Assembly (NCBI RefSeq): GCF_004362665.1
Contig: NZ_SNXR01000017.1
Coordinates: forward strand, 1-64,000
DNA: 64,000 nt
Direction: 5' to 3'
DNA from: Flavobacterium dankookense
Lineage (GTDB): Bacteria; Bacteroidota; Bacteroidia; Flavobacteriales; Flavobacteriaceae
A program made the position numbers and the translations under genes. The notes beneath the pieces are model-generated. The model saw nothing but the letters and a program-made list of their open reading frames with translations. It did not search any database and was not told where the DNA came from. Shown here one piece after another: positions 34,878 through 43,056 of the stretch (positions are counted from its first letter, which is position 1; every line of letters starts with the position of its first letter).

Positions 34878-36515
34878 ATGGCAACAAAAATAACAATGCC
34901 GCGTTTAAGCGACACCATGACGGAAGGAACTGTAGCTACTTGGTTGAAAAAAGTAGGTGATAAAGTTTCTGAAGGAGATATTTTAGCAGAAATTGAAACC
35001 GATAAAGCAACCATGGAATTTGAATCATTCAATTCTGGTACTTTATTATATATAGGAATTAACGAAGGTGAAACGGCTGCAGTAGATTCGCTTCTTGCCA
35101 TTATAGGAAAAGAAGGTGAAGACATTTCAGGTTTAATCTCTGGCGGTAATTCAACACTTACAACTACTGAAGTAAAAGCAGAAGCCCCAGCTGAAGAACA
35201 ACCGACAATCGACAACAGTCAATCAACAGCTTTGCCAAAAGGAGTTGTAGTAGTTACAATGCCACGTTTAAGCGACACCATGACGGAAGGAACTGTAGCT
35301 ACTTGGTTGAAAAAAGTAGGAGACAAAGTTTCAGAAGGCGATATTTTAGCAGAAATCGAAACTGATAAAGCTACAATGGAATTTGAATCGTTTAATGCTG
35401 GAACACTTTTGTTTATCGGAATTAACGAAGGACAATCTGCACCAGTGGATAGCGTTTTGGCTATTATTGGTCCTGATGGAACTGATATTACAGGAGTTGC
35501 TGAAAACTTTAAAAAAGGTGGAGCATCAGTTGCACCAGCAACAACTGTCGAAGCAACTACTTCATCAAACGTTGTAGCAACTTCAACAGAAGTAGCTCCA
35601 ACTGAAAATGGGGGAAGAATTTTCGCTTCACCGTTAGCTAAACAAATAGCAAAAGATAAAGGTATTAATCTTTCTCAAGTAAAGGGTTCTGGTGAAAACG
35701 GGCGTATTACAAAAAGTGATGTGGAGAATTTCACAACATCAGCTGCTGCTTCAAGTCAATCCCAAACAGTTGTTACGCCTAGCGCAGTCGAGGTGCCAAC
35801 TACAGTGGTAAAACCATTCGTTCCAGCTGGAGAAACTTTTTCTGAAGAAATCAAAAATTCGCAAATGCGTAAGACCATTGCGAAACGTTTATCAGAATCA
35901 ATTTTCACAGCACCACATTTTTATTTAACGATAGAAGTTACTATGGACGAAGCTATGAAATCAAGAGCAGTTATCAATTCGGTTCCAGATACTAAAGTTT
36001 CCTTCAACGATATGGTAATCAAAGCGTGTGCAATGGCGTTGAAAAAACATCCAAAAGTAAATTCACAGTGGAAAGAAGATGCTATAACTATTAATCATCA
36101 TGTGAATGTTGGTGTAGCCGTAGCTGTTGAAGATGGATTAGTAGTTCCAGTATTGCGTTTTACAGATCAAATGAGCTTGTCTCAAATAGGTGGAAATGTA
36201 AAAGATTTAGCCGGAAAAGCGAAAAGTAAAAAATTACAACCAGCCGAAATGGAAGGAAGTACTTTTACTGTATCTAACTTAGGAATGTTCGGAATTCAGT
36301 CGTTTACTTCTATCATTAATCAACCAAACTCTGCAATTTTATCTGTTGGAGCAATTGAAGAGAAACCAGTAGTTAAAAATGGTCAGATTGTAGTTGGAAA
36401 TACAATGGTATTAACCTTAGCTTGTGATCACAGAACAGTTGATGGCGCAACAGGAGCTCAATTTTTACAAACACTTAGACAGTATTTGGAAAATCCAGTG
36501 ACAATGTTAGCCTAA
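34878..36515 (+). CDS. pdhC: pyruvate dehydrogenase E2, dihydrolipoamide acetyltransferase, two lipoyl domains
   Basis: 545 residues. Two tandem lipoyl domains with lipoylated Lys in EIETDKATMEFESF (near residues 43 and 164), Pro/Ala/Thr-rich linkers, a peripheral subunit-binding domain (IFASPLAKQIAKDKGINLSQ, VKGSGENGRITKSDVENF) and the catalytic domain ending in LACDHRTVDGATGAQFL, with the active-site His. The two lipoyl coding segments are 363 bp apart and almost identical in DNA. Co-transcribed with pdhA. Confidence 0.95.
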   Translation: MATKITMPRLSDTMTEGTVATWLKKVGDKVSEGDILAEIETDKATMEFESFNSGTLLYIGINEGETAAVDSLLAIIGKEGEDISGLISGGNSTLTTTEVKAEAPAEEQPTIDNSQSTALPKGVVVVTMPRLSDTMTEGTVATWLKKVGDKVSEGDILAEIETDKATMEFESFNAGTLLFIGINEGQSAPVDSVLAIIGPDGTDITGVAENFKKGGASVAPATTVEATTSSNVVATSTEVAPTENGGRIFASPLAKQIAKDKGINLSQVKGSGENGRITKSDVENFTTSAAASSQSQTVVTPSAVEVPTTVVKPFVPAGETFSEEIKNSQMRKTIAKRLSESIFTAPHFYLTIEVTMDEAMKSRAVINSVPDTKVSFNDMVIKACAMALKKHPKVNSQWKEDAITINHHVNVGVAVAVEDGLVVPVLRFTDQMSLSQIGGNVKDLAGKAKSKKLQPAEMEGSTFTVSNLGMFGIQSFTSIINQPNSAILSVGAIEEKPVVKNGQIVVGNTMVLTLACDHRTVDGATGAQFLQTLRQYLENPVTMLA

Positions 36516-36536
36516 ATAAATTAAAATTAATATCAT

Positions 36537-36569
36537 AAAAACCCAATTAGAACTTAATTGGGTTTTTTT
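36537..36569 (+). terminator. terminator after pdhC
   Basis: AAACCCAATTA-GAAC-TTAATTGGGTTT with a T tail. Confidence 0.85.
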
Positions 36570-36621
36570 GTATATTAGCCTGTACTGTACAAAACAGTAC
36601 TGAAAATATAAAAAAGAAACT

Positions 36622-36999
36622 ATGGGAATTTTTTCAGCCTTATTAGGCAATGCAGGTTCAGTGAATCAAGAAGATTTAATCAAACAATATGGACAACTTT
36701 TAATTGATGGCGAAACAGTAGAATTAGGTTTTAAACTGATTAGAGATACGTTCATCTTTACCTCAAAACGATTAATTTTAATTGAAAAACAAGGTATTAC
36801 AGGTTCGAAAGTAGAATATAAGTCAATAGCTTACAAAAGCATAACGAGATTTAGCATCGAAACAGCAGGAACATTTGAACTTGATGCAGAATTGAAAATT
36901 TGGGTTTCTAGCGAACTAAATCCAAGTGTTGTAAAACAGTTTAATCGTTCGGTTAATGTGTATGATGTGCAGAAAGTTTTAGCCTATCATATTCTTTAG
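36622..36999 (+). CDS. bacterial PH-domain protein
   Basis: 125 residues forming one bacterial Pleckstrin-homology-like domain (bPH_1/YvbH-like). The N-terminus MGIFSALLGNAG is short, followed by ELGFKLIRDTFIFTSKRLIL and VEYKSIAYKSITRFSIETAG, the repeated strand pattern of this family, and a C-terminal helix. No signal peptide; cytoplasmic, function unknown. A small inverted repeat (GTACTG-TACAAAA-CAGTAC, 36582-36600) sits just upstream. The stop overlaps the end of the convergent anmK by 4 bp. Confidence 0.8.
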   Translation: MGIFSALLGNAGSVNQEDLIKQYGQLLIDGETVELGFKLIRDTFIFTSKRLILIEKQGITGSKVEYKSIAYKSITRFSIETAGTFELDAELKIWVSSELNPSVVKQFNRSVNVYDVQKVLAYHIL

Positions 37000-38063
37000 A
37001 TTGTATAAATTTTTCCACTACTATGATCTTTCTTCGCACCCGTAACGCTGCTTAAAACATTAATTTCTTTTCGAAGTTTTAAAATGCCGAGCAAAGCAAA
37101 AATCAAAGCTTCTTTGTATTCTAACGTTTTGGCATCTGGAACGACAAGGCTCATTTCGGGTAAATAATTTTGCATGGATTCCAGTAGAAAAGTGTTGTAA
37201 GCTCCGCCGCCAGTAATCAACATTTTTTCATTTCTTTCAGGTAAAGCAAATGCCGTTTGTTTGGCAATATGCTTGACAAACGTATGCATTTTATCTTCAA
37301 TACTTATGTCATAGCTTTCCATCAAAGGTAGTACAACAGTTTTCACAAATTCAAATCCTAATGACTTTGGAAATGGTTTTTGGTAATAGGACAACGTATC
37401 CAATTCTTCCATCAGGTTGAGGTCAGATTCGCCGCTTCGGGCAATAGTGCCTTTATCATCATATGCCAAACCTAATTTATTCGCATAAAAATTTAAAACG
37501 GTATTGACAGGCGAAATGTCAAAGGCAATTCGTTTTCCATTTTGTTCAAATGAAATATTGGAAAATCCGCCTAAATTTAGACAATAATCATATTCAGAAA
37601 ATAAAATCCTATCACCAATTGGAACTAACGGCGCGCCTTGTCCACCAAGTTTTACATCCTGAACTCTAAAATCGCAGACAACTGTTACGCCAATTATTTC
37701 AGCAATCTCGGGAAGATTACCAATTTGCAACGTATAACCATTTTGGGGTTGATGCAAAATGGTGTGACCATGACTGCATACGGCATCAAGATTGGTTATT
37801 TTGTTTTTTTTAATAAACGATTTGATCGTATTTCCCAGCAAAAGCGTATAATCTTCATTGAGTATTTCTAAGTCAGTTTTGGAAAAATCAACGGCAGTTT
37901 TTAGTTTGTTTAACCAATTATTATCATAAGGAATAGTTTGGGTTTCATGCAAAGTATAACTCCAACGGTTGTTTTTTATAGTAAAATTAATATGCGCCAA
38001 GTCAATACCATCAAGCGATGTTCCCGACATAATTCCCAATACGTTGTAGCTTTCTTTAAACAT
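36996..38063 (-). CDS. anmK: anhydro-N-acetylmuramic acid kinase
   Basis: 355 residues. Phosphorylates 1,6-anhydro-MurNAc during peptidoglycan recycling. Motifs: GIMSGTSLDGIDLA at the N-terminus, CSHGHTILHQP, VCDFRVQDVKLGGQGAPLVP, CLNLGGFSNIS and ITGGGAYNTFLLE. Normal length. Convergent with the PH-domain gene; the coding ends overlap by 4 bp. Confidence 0.93.
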   Translation of the reverse strand: MFKESYNVLGIMSGTSLDGIDLAHINFTIKNNRWSYTLHETQTIPYDNNWLNKLKTAVDFSKTDLEILNEDYTLLLGNTIKSFIKKNKITNLDAVCSHGHTILHQPQNGYTLQIGNLPEIAEIIGVTVVCDFRVQDVKLGGQGAPLVPIGDRILFSEYDYCLNLGGFSNISFEQNGKRIAFDISPVNTVLNFYANKLGLAYDDKGTIARSGESDLNLMEELDTLSYYQKPFPKSLGFEFVKTVVLPLMESYDISIEDKMHTFVKHIAKQTAFALPERNEKMLITGGGAYNTFLLESMQNYLPEMSLVVPDAKTLEYKEALIFALLGILKLRKEINVLSSVTGAKKDHSSGKIYTI

Positions 38064-38083
38064 GTTCTAAATTTACGAAATCG

Positions 38084-38115
38084 TTTGAAATTTTAACTTT
38101 AATATTCTATTTTTG
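38084..38115 (+). promoter_or_regulatory. promoter of acyl-CoA dehydrogenase gene
   Basis: TTTG (38084-38087), 20 bp, TATTTTTG (38108-38115). Good fit to the Bacteroidota promoter, 43 bp before the start codon. Confidence 0.65.
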
Positions 38116-38158
38116 CCCATCAAAAATAAAGAAACAACTATCATAATCAATACATACT

Positions 38159-39298
38159 ATGGATTTTAATTTAACCGAAGAACATTTAATGATTCAACAA
38201 GCTGCCAAAGATTTTGCTGCAGCTGAATTATTACCAGGTGTAATCGAAAGAGACGAACACTCAAAGTTTCCAACCGAACAAGTGAAAATGATGGGAGAAT
38301 TAGGTTTCATGGGTATGATGGTCGATCCAAAATATGGTGGTTCAGGTTTAGATAGCGTTTCTTATGTTTTAGCAATGACTGAAATTGCAAAAGTTGATGC
38401 TTCAGCTGCCGTTATTATGTCGGTAAACAACTCTTTGGTTTGTGCAGGAATGGAAAAATACTGTTCGGAAGAACAAAAAATGAAATATTTAGTTCCGCTT
38501 GCCAAAGGTGAAGTTATTGGTGCTTTTTGTTTGTCAGAACCAGAAGCAGGAAGCGATGCTACTTCGCAAAAAACAACCGCTATCGACAAAGGCGATTACT
38601 ATTTGTTAAACGGAACGAAAAACTGGATTACTAATGGTTCAACGGCTTCGACTTATTTAGTTATTGCCCAAACGGATGTAGAAAAAGGACATAAAGGTAT
38701 CAACGCATTTATAGTAGAAAGAGGTTGGGAAGGTTTTGATATTGGTCCAAAAGAAAAGAAAATGGGAATTCGCGGAAGCGACACGCATTCATTGATGTTT
38801 ACTGACGTTAAAGTTCCTAAAGAAAATAGAATAGGTGAAGATGGTTTTGGATTTTCATTTGCAATGAACGTTTTAAATGGCGGTAGAATTGGAATAGCCT
38901 CACAAGCATTAGGAATTGCCACTGGCGCATATGAAATTGCTTTGAAATATTCGAAAGAAAGAAAAGCATTCGGAAAAGAAATTTTCAATCACCAAGCCAT
39001 AGCATTCAAATTAGCCGATATGTATGTAAAAGTTACAGCTGCCAAATTATTGGTAATGAAAGCTGCTGTCGAAAAAGACGAAGGTAAAGATATTGCACAC
39101 TCTGGAGCAATGGCAAAATTATATGCTTCAGAAATTGCCTTGGAAGTAGCGAATGAAGCAGTTCAAATTCACGGAGGAAATGGCTACGTTGCCGAATACC
39201 ATGTAGAACGTATGATGCGTGATTCTAAAATCACTCAAATCTATGAAGGAACTTCTGAAATTCAACGAATTGTAATTTCAAGAGGATTGACTTTATAA
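38159..39298 (+). CDS. acyl-CoA dehydrogenase
   Basis: 379-residue flavoenzyme of fatty acid or branched-chain amino acid catabolism. The N-terminal helices MDFNLTEEHLMIQQAAKDFA, the FAD/substrate signature CLSEPEAGSDATSQKT, and the C-terminal QIHGGNGYVAEYHVERMMRD and QIYEGTSEIQRIVISRGL are classical. The Glu of YEGTSEIQ is at the catalytic-base position of short/medium-chain enzymes. Chain-length preference cannot be told by eye; the closest look is the short-chain (butyryl) class. Confidence 0.9.
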   Translation: MDFNLTEEHLMIQQAAKDFAAAELLPGVIERDEHSKFPTEQVKMMGELGFMGMMVDPKYGGSGLDSVSYVLAMTEIAKVDASAAVIMSVNNSLVCAGMEKYCSEEQKMKYLVPLAKGEVIGAFCLSEPEAGSDATSQKTTAIDKGDYYLLNGTKNWITNGSTASTYLVIAQTDVEKGHKGINAFIVERGWEGFDIGPKEKKMGIRGSDTHSLMFTDVKVPKENRIGEDGFGFSFAMNVLNGGRIGIASQALGIATGAYEIALKYSKERKAFGKEIFNHQAIAFKLADMYVKVTAAKLLVMKAAVEKDEGKDIAHSGAMAKLYASEIALEVANEAVQIHGGNGYVAEYHVERMMRDSKITQIYEGTSEIQRIVISRGLTL

Positions 39299-39320
39299 AA
39301 AATAAATTACTCATAAATCG

Positions 39321-39357
39321 AAACCCTTTCTATTTTAATGGAAAGGGTTTTATTTTT
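39321..39357 (+). terminator. terminator after acyl-CoA dehydrogenase
   Basis: AAACCCTTTC and GAAAGGGTTT pair around a 10-base loop, followed by a T-rich tail. Confidence 0.85.
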
Positions 39358-39384
39358 TTATACTTTTACTAAAGATTTATCTTT

Positions 39385-40062
39385 ATGTACGACGAATTAA
39401 AATATTGGTATTTACGGGATCACAAATTATTTTTGACGTTAAACATGTCTCAAATCAAACAGTTGTGTATAATTTCAGGTTTTAAAACAGCGAAAAAAGG
39501 TGAAGTCATTTATTTTTCATCGTCAGATTTGCCACGAATTTATTTGCTAAAAAAAGGAAACATCAAAATAGTTTCTGTGGATGAAGAAGGCAACGAAACC
39601 ATCAAAGAAATTATTCAAAAAGGCGATTTATTTGGTGAATTGTCATTAGAAAATGATGGCGACGTCAATGAATATGCTAAGGTTTTAACCGATGAAGTTT
39701 CTATTTGTAGTTTTTTATTATCTGATTTTGAAGATTTATTGGTTCGAAATCCATCACTAGCGTTGTCGTATACTAAGTTTGTTGGACTGAAAATGAAACG
39801 TTTTAAGAATAATTATTCCAATTTGGTTTCCAAAGACGCAAGAACCAGATTGATTTCATTTATAAAAGATTGGGCAGAACGCGAAGGAATACAGGAAGGA
39901 AAAAAATATACGATTAGTAATTATTTAACCCAAACCGATATCGCTCAAATTATTTGTACTTCCAGACAAACGGCCACTTTATTGTTAAATGAATTGGAAG
40001 AAAAAAACCTTATTTACTATAACAGAAAAGAAATTACTATTGAAGACATCAGCAAATTATAA
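39385..40062 (+). CDS. Crp/Fnr-family transcription regulator
   Basis: 225 residues. Cyclic-nucleotide-binding-type beta roll (about 25-130: KKGEVIYFSSSDLPRIYLLK, KGDLFGELSLEN) and a C-terminal winged helix (YLTQTDIAQIICTSRQTATLLLNELEEKNLI). The GELS patch resembles the phosphate-binding cassette, but the Arg-Ser/Thr pair of true cAMP binders is not evident, so the effector is unknown. No Cys cluster for an Fe-S centre. It precedes the peroxiredoxin/porin-like pair by 82 bp on the same strand and could control it. Confidence 0.85.
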   Translation: MYDELKYWYLRDHKLFLTLNMSQIKQLCIISGFKTAKKGEVIYFSSSDLPRIYLLKKGNIKIVSVDEEGNETIKEIIQKGDLFGELSLENDGDVNEYAKVLTDEVSICSFLLSDFEDLLVRNPSLALSYTKFVGLKMKRFKNNYSNLVSKDARTRLISFIKDWAEREGIQEGKKYTISNYLTQTDIAQIICTSRQTATLLLNELEEKNLIYYNRKEITIEDISKL

Positions 40063-40144
40063 TAACTTACTCCGTTTGTAAACTACCCGACAATTCTTTT
40101 TAGTGCATTGAAGTAAATTTGAATACTAATCTAATTCAATTATT

Positions 40145-40738
40145 ATGAAAAGAGTATTCTTGTTTTTATTTTTTGTTTCCAACTCATTAATTGCACAATC
40201 GAATCTGCCTTCCTCAGCCAGCGACATTTCGCCTTTGCTAATTGGTGAGAATGTACCAAATTTAAGTTTGAAAGACACTAATGGAAAATCAGTTAATTTT
40301 TCTGATTTAATCAGTTCTAAAAAAACGATTTTAGTTTTTTATCGCGGTGGTTGGTGTCCATATTGCAATACCCATTTGAGTGCTTTGGCCGAAACAGAAT
40401 TGCAATTAATTGCCCAAGGTTATCAAATTGTTGCCATTAGTCCAGACTCGCCGAAAAGTTTGATGGAAACACAAACAAAAGAAAAGCTTAATTATACTTT
40501 ATTATCAGATAGCGACGGAGAATTTGCTAAAGCGTTTGGAATTGCTTTTCAAGCTCCAGAAAATTATGGTAAATATTTGAAAAAAAGTTCCGAAAATCTA
40601 AACACCGAATTGTATATTCCTGTACCTAGTTTATTCATTTTAAATCAATCAGGGACAATTATATTTGAATATATTTCTCCAGATTACAAACAACGAATTA
40701 CAAATGATTTATTACTTTCGGTTGTCAAATCACTTTAA
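40145..40738 (+). CDS. exported peroxiredoxin-like (AhpC/TSA) protein
   Basis: 197 residues with signal peptide (MKRVFLFLFFVSNSLIAQS). Thioredoxin-fold AhpC/TSA domain with ILVFYRGGWCPYCNTHLSAL, where WCPYC keeps a resolving-type Cys pair, and later VAISPDSPKSLMET and YTLLSDSDGEFAKAFG. It should reduce peroxides or act as a thiol oxidoreductase in the periplasm. The outer-membrane-type gene follows by 11 bp, so the two form an operon. Confidence 0.85.
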   Translation: MKRVFLFLFFVSNSLIAQSNLPSSASDISPLLIGENVPNLSLKDTNGKSVNFSDLISSKKTILVFYRGGWCPYCNTHLSALAETELQLIAQGYQIVAISPDSPKSLMETQTKEKLNYTLLSDSDGEFAKAFGIAFQAPENYGKYLKKSSENLNTELYIPVPSLFILNQSGTIIFEYISPDYKQRITNDLLLSVVKSL

Positions 40739-40749
40739 AAAATAAAACT

Positions 40750-41649
40750 ATGAAAAATTTTTGTATTGTTCTTTTATTAGTTATTACTAGTAATTTAAGT
40801 TTTGCGCAAGGTTGCAGCGATGCAGGAATTTGTTCTATTGGAAAAGCTTTTCAAGAGGAAACAAAAACGTTTAAAAATAGCTTTGAAATTAATGCAACAC
40901 TTGGTCAAGGCGATGGCGATGTATCTATATTTACTCAAAGTGTAACCTATGCAAGAAAATTTACTGATAAATTTTCCCTGAGCACAAGAGTAACTTATAA
41001 TACTGCTGATGGCGATTTAGGTTCTAATAGTCAATTGGGCGATGTGTATTTAATTGGAAATTATAAGTTCAAGGAAAACAACAATAAACAATGGAGCGTT
41101 TTAGCAGGTTGGAAAATACCATTAACCAATGCAGATGCAAAAGATGCTTTCGTTTCCTTGCCAATGGATTATCAAGCAAGTTTGGGAACATTTGATTTGT
41201 TTCTCGGAACAAATTTGAATTACAAAGCGTGGGATTTTAATCTAGCATTCCAAATCCCAGTCATTAATAACAACAAAAATGCTTATTATGATGAGTTTTC
41301 CGCTTCTAATGATTTTCCTTCTACTAATTATTTTGAAAGAAAATCGGATGCGCTTTTTAGAACGATTTATACTTTAAAAACTGCCAATAACAAGTTTTTA
41401 TTCAAGCCAAATGTTTTATTTATTTATCATTTGGGTGAAGATACTTTTGAAAATCTGTTGGGCAATAGAGAATCAATCCAAGGTTCGGACGGATTAACCA
41501 TCAACGGAAATTTGATTGGCATTTACAACATCAACTCAAAAAACAGTATTGAACTTTCAGTGGCAACACCTTTTGTAGTTAGAGATGTTCGTCCAGATGG
41601 ATTGACTAGAAGCTTTGTTTTAGGATTGAATTATCGAATTTTATTTTAA
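40750..41649 (+). CDS. predicted outer membrane beta-barrel protein
   Basis: 299 residues. Signal peptide MKNFCIVLLLVITSNLSFAQ, then a Cys pair GCSDAGICSIGKA and repeating amphipathic strands ending in aromatic residues (FSLSTRVTYNTADGDLGS, FVLGLNYRILF). The C-terminal Phe and strand pattern suggest an outer membrane barrel. I do not recognise a named family. Its coupling to the peroxiredoxin-like gene and the paired Cys suggests a link to thiol/redox processes at the envelope. Confidence 0.65.
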   Translation: MKNFCIVLLLVITSNLSFAQGCSDAGICSIGKAFQEETKTFKNSFEINATLGQGDGDVSIFTQSVTYARKFTDKFSLSTRVTYNTADGDLGSNSQLGDVYLIGNYKFKENNNKQWSVLAGWKIPLTNADAKDAFVSLPMDYQASLGTFDLFLGTNLNYKAWDFNLAFQIPVINNNKNAYYDEFSASNDFPSTNYFERKSDALFRTIYTLKTANNKFLFKPNVLFIYHLGEDTFENLLGNRESIQGSDGLTINGNLIGIYNINSKNSIELSVATPFVVRDVRPDGLTRSFVLGLNYRILF

Positions 41650-41726
41650 ATGTAAAATAATTTTATGAAAATCATTCACGATTGTGGTTTTGAAATCATT
41701 TTTTCTACAAACTGTTTTATTTCGTT

Positions 41727-41734
41727 TATATTTG
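41727..41734 (+). promoter_or_regulatory. -7 box TATATTTG of the DinB/NRDE operon
   Basis: A consensus -7 box 135 bp upstream of the DinB-like gene, giving a leader of roughly 130 nt. The 220-bp gap 41650-41869 holds nothing else I can identify. Confidence 0.5.
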
Positions 41735-41869
41735 TGTTAGTTTACGTAATTTATTAATGTCTTTTTTTTTAACATCAAAATTTTACAGGATATACTTTTT
41801 AAAAGTATAACCCAAAAACTAGTGCAGTCTTTAAATCGTAAATAACACCACTAAACAATTTATTTCCAT

Positions 41870-42358
41870 ATGTTGATTGCCTCTATAACCAAAACATTAA
41901 ACGAACTTTTAGATTTATTGTCGCAAATTTCAGATACTGATTATTCTTGTCCTTGTCATCAATTAAGCAATGCAACCATTGGAGAACATACAAGACATAG
42001 TATTGAAATGTTTCAATGTCTTGAAAGTCAATATGAAAATGGAATAGTGAATTACGATATTCGAAAAAGAGATCATCTTATTCAAACCAATACGGATTTT
42101 GCTCAAAAATGTATTTTGCAAATTCTAAATCAAATTGAAAAACCAAACAAGTCGCTTCAATTGCAACAAATTGTCGATGGTGAAGAATTATTAATCGATA
42201 CCAACTATAATCGCGAATTGTTGTATAATTTAGAGCATTGTATTCATCATCAAGCCTTGATAAAAGTGGCTGTTATTCAATCAGAAACAATTAAAATTGA
42301 TGAAAATTTTGGCGTTGCACGTTCTACAATCGAATACAGAAAACAATGTGCACAGTAA
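41870..42358 (+). CDS. DinB-family protein
   Basis: 162 residues, all helical. Putative metal ligands are in the first helix region (TIGEHTRHSIEMF) and the last (YNLEHCIHHQALIKVAV), the arrangement of the DinB/YfiT four-helix bundle, whose members are thiol-dependent transferases or of unknown function. It overlaps the NRDE gene by 13 bp, and the pair probably forms an operon with the ATP-grasp gene. Confidence 0.78.
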   Translation: MLIASITKTLNELLDLLSQISDTDYSCPCHQLSNATIGEHTRHSIEMFQCLESQYENGIVNYDIRKRDHLIQTNTDFAQKCILQILNQIEKPNKSLQLQQIVDGEELLIDTNYNRELLYNLEHCIHHQALIKVAVIQSETIKIDENFGVARSTIEYRKQCAQ

Positions 42359-43056
42359 GTTTTGTTTCTTCTAATGGCAAAACTATCATTACGTCCAATC
42401 GTGATGAAAAGGTACTCAGACCATCAGCCATTGAGCCCAAAAATTATCAAATTAATACTAAGAATGTTTTTTTTCCAAAAGATCCAAAAGCCGGCGGAAC
42501 TTGGTTTGCTGTAGATGAAAATTCCAATGTTTTAGTATTACTCAACGGTGCCGAAGAAAAACATATTCTCAAAGAAAAATACAACCGAAGTAGAGGTTTG
42601 ATTGTTCTCGAATTGATAGGTGAAACTTCGCCTTTAAAAATGTGGCAAACTATTGATTTAGATAATGTTGAACCCTTTACATTAGTGCTTTTTGAAGACC
42701 AAAAGTTATACCAATTGCGCTGGAATGAAATCGAAAAAACTACTCTAGCATTAGATGTCACTAAAAATCATATTTGGTCATCATCAACGTTGTATTCGGC
42801 AGCAATTAGAGAAAAAAGAGCCAATTGGTTCAATACTTTCCTGGACACGAAACCAGAAGTAAACGAAGCGGAACTATTTAATTTTCATCGCTATACCGAA
42901 GAAGAAAATACAGAACATGGTTTAGTTATCAATCGGAATGATGCGCTCAAAACACTTAGCATAACGCAAGCAGTAGTTGAAAAGAACAAAGTTCAAATGA
43001 CGCATTATGATTTGATGAAAAATGATTCGTTTAACCATGCTTTTATCATTATTTAA
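42346..43056 (+). CDS. NRDE (TANGO2-like) protein
   Basis: 236 residues beginning MCTVSFVSSNGKTIITSNRD, with the family's N-terminal Cys2 and the NRDE motif. PKDPKAGGTWFAVDENSNVL and LLNGAEE match the conserved core. TANGO2 homologues are linked to haem or lipid handling in eukaryotes; the bacterial role is unclear. It overlaps DinB upstream and shares its last base with the start of the ATP-grasp gene (ATGA-like junction), indicating translational coupling. Confidence 0.85.
   Translation: MCTVSFVSSNGKTIITSNRDEKVLRPSAIEPKNYQINTKNVFFPKDPKAGGTWFAVDENSNVLVLLNGAEEKHILKEKYNRSRGLIVLELIGETSPLKMWQTIDLDNVEPFTLVLFEDQKLYQLRWNEIEKTTLALDVTKNHIWSSSTLYSAAIREKRANWFNTFLDTKPEVNEAELFNFHRYTEEENTEHGLVINRNDALKTLSITQAVVEKNKVQMTHYDLMKNDSFNHAFIII

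Noticed and set aside
34896..35259. Link between the 363-bp lipoyl offset and the 363-bp tRNA module
   Set aside because: The equal lengths are coincidence; the sequences are unrelated.
36582..36600. GTACTG/CAGTAC dyad as an operator of the PH-domain gene
   Set aside because: Only a 6-bp stem in AT-rich DNA and no second copy; too weak for a separate call.
41664..41756. A 30-codon frame upstream of the DinB-like gene
   Set aside because: Hydrophobic and AT-driven, overlaps the -7 box; no evidence of translation.
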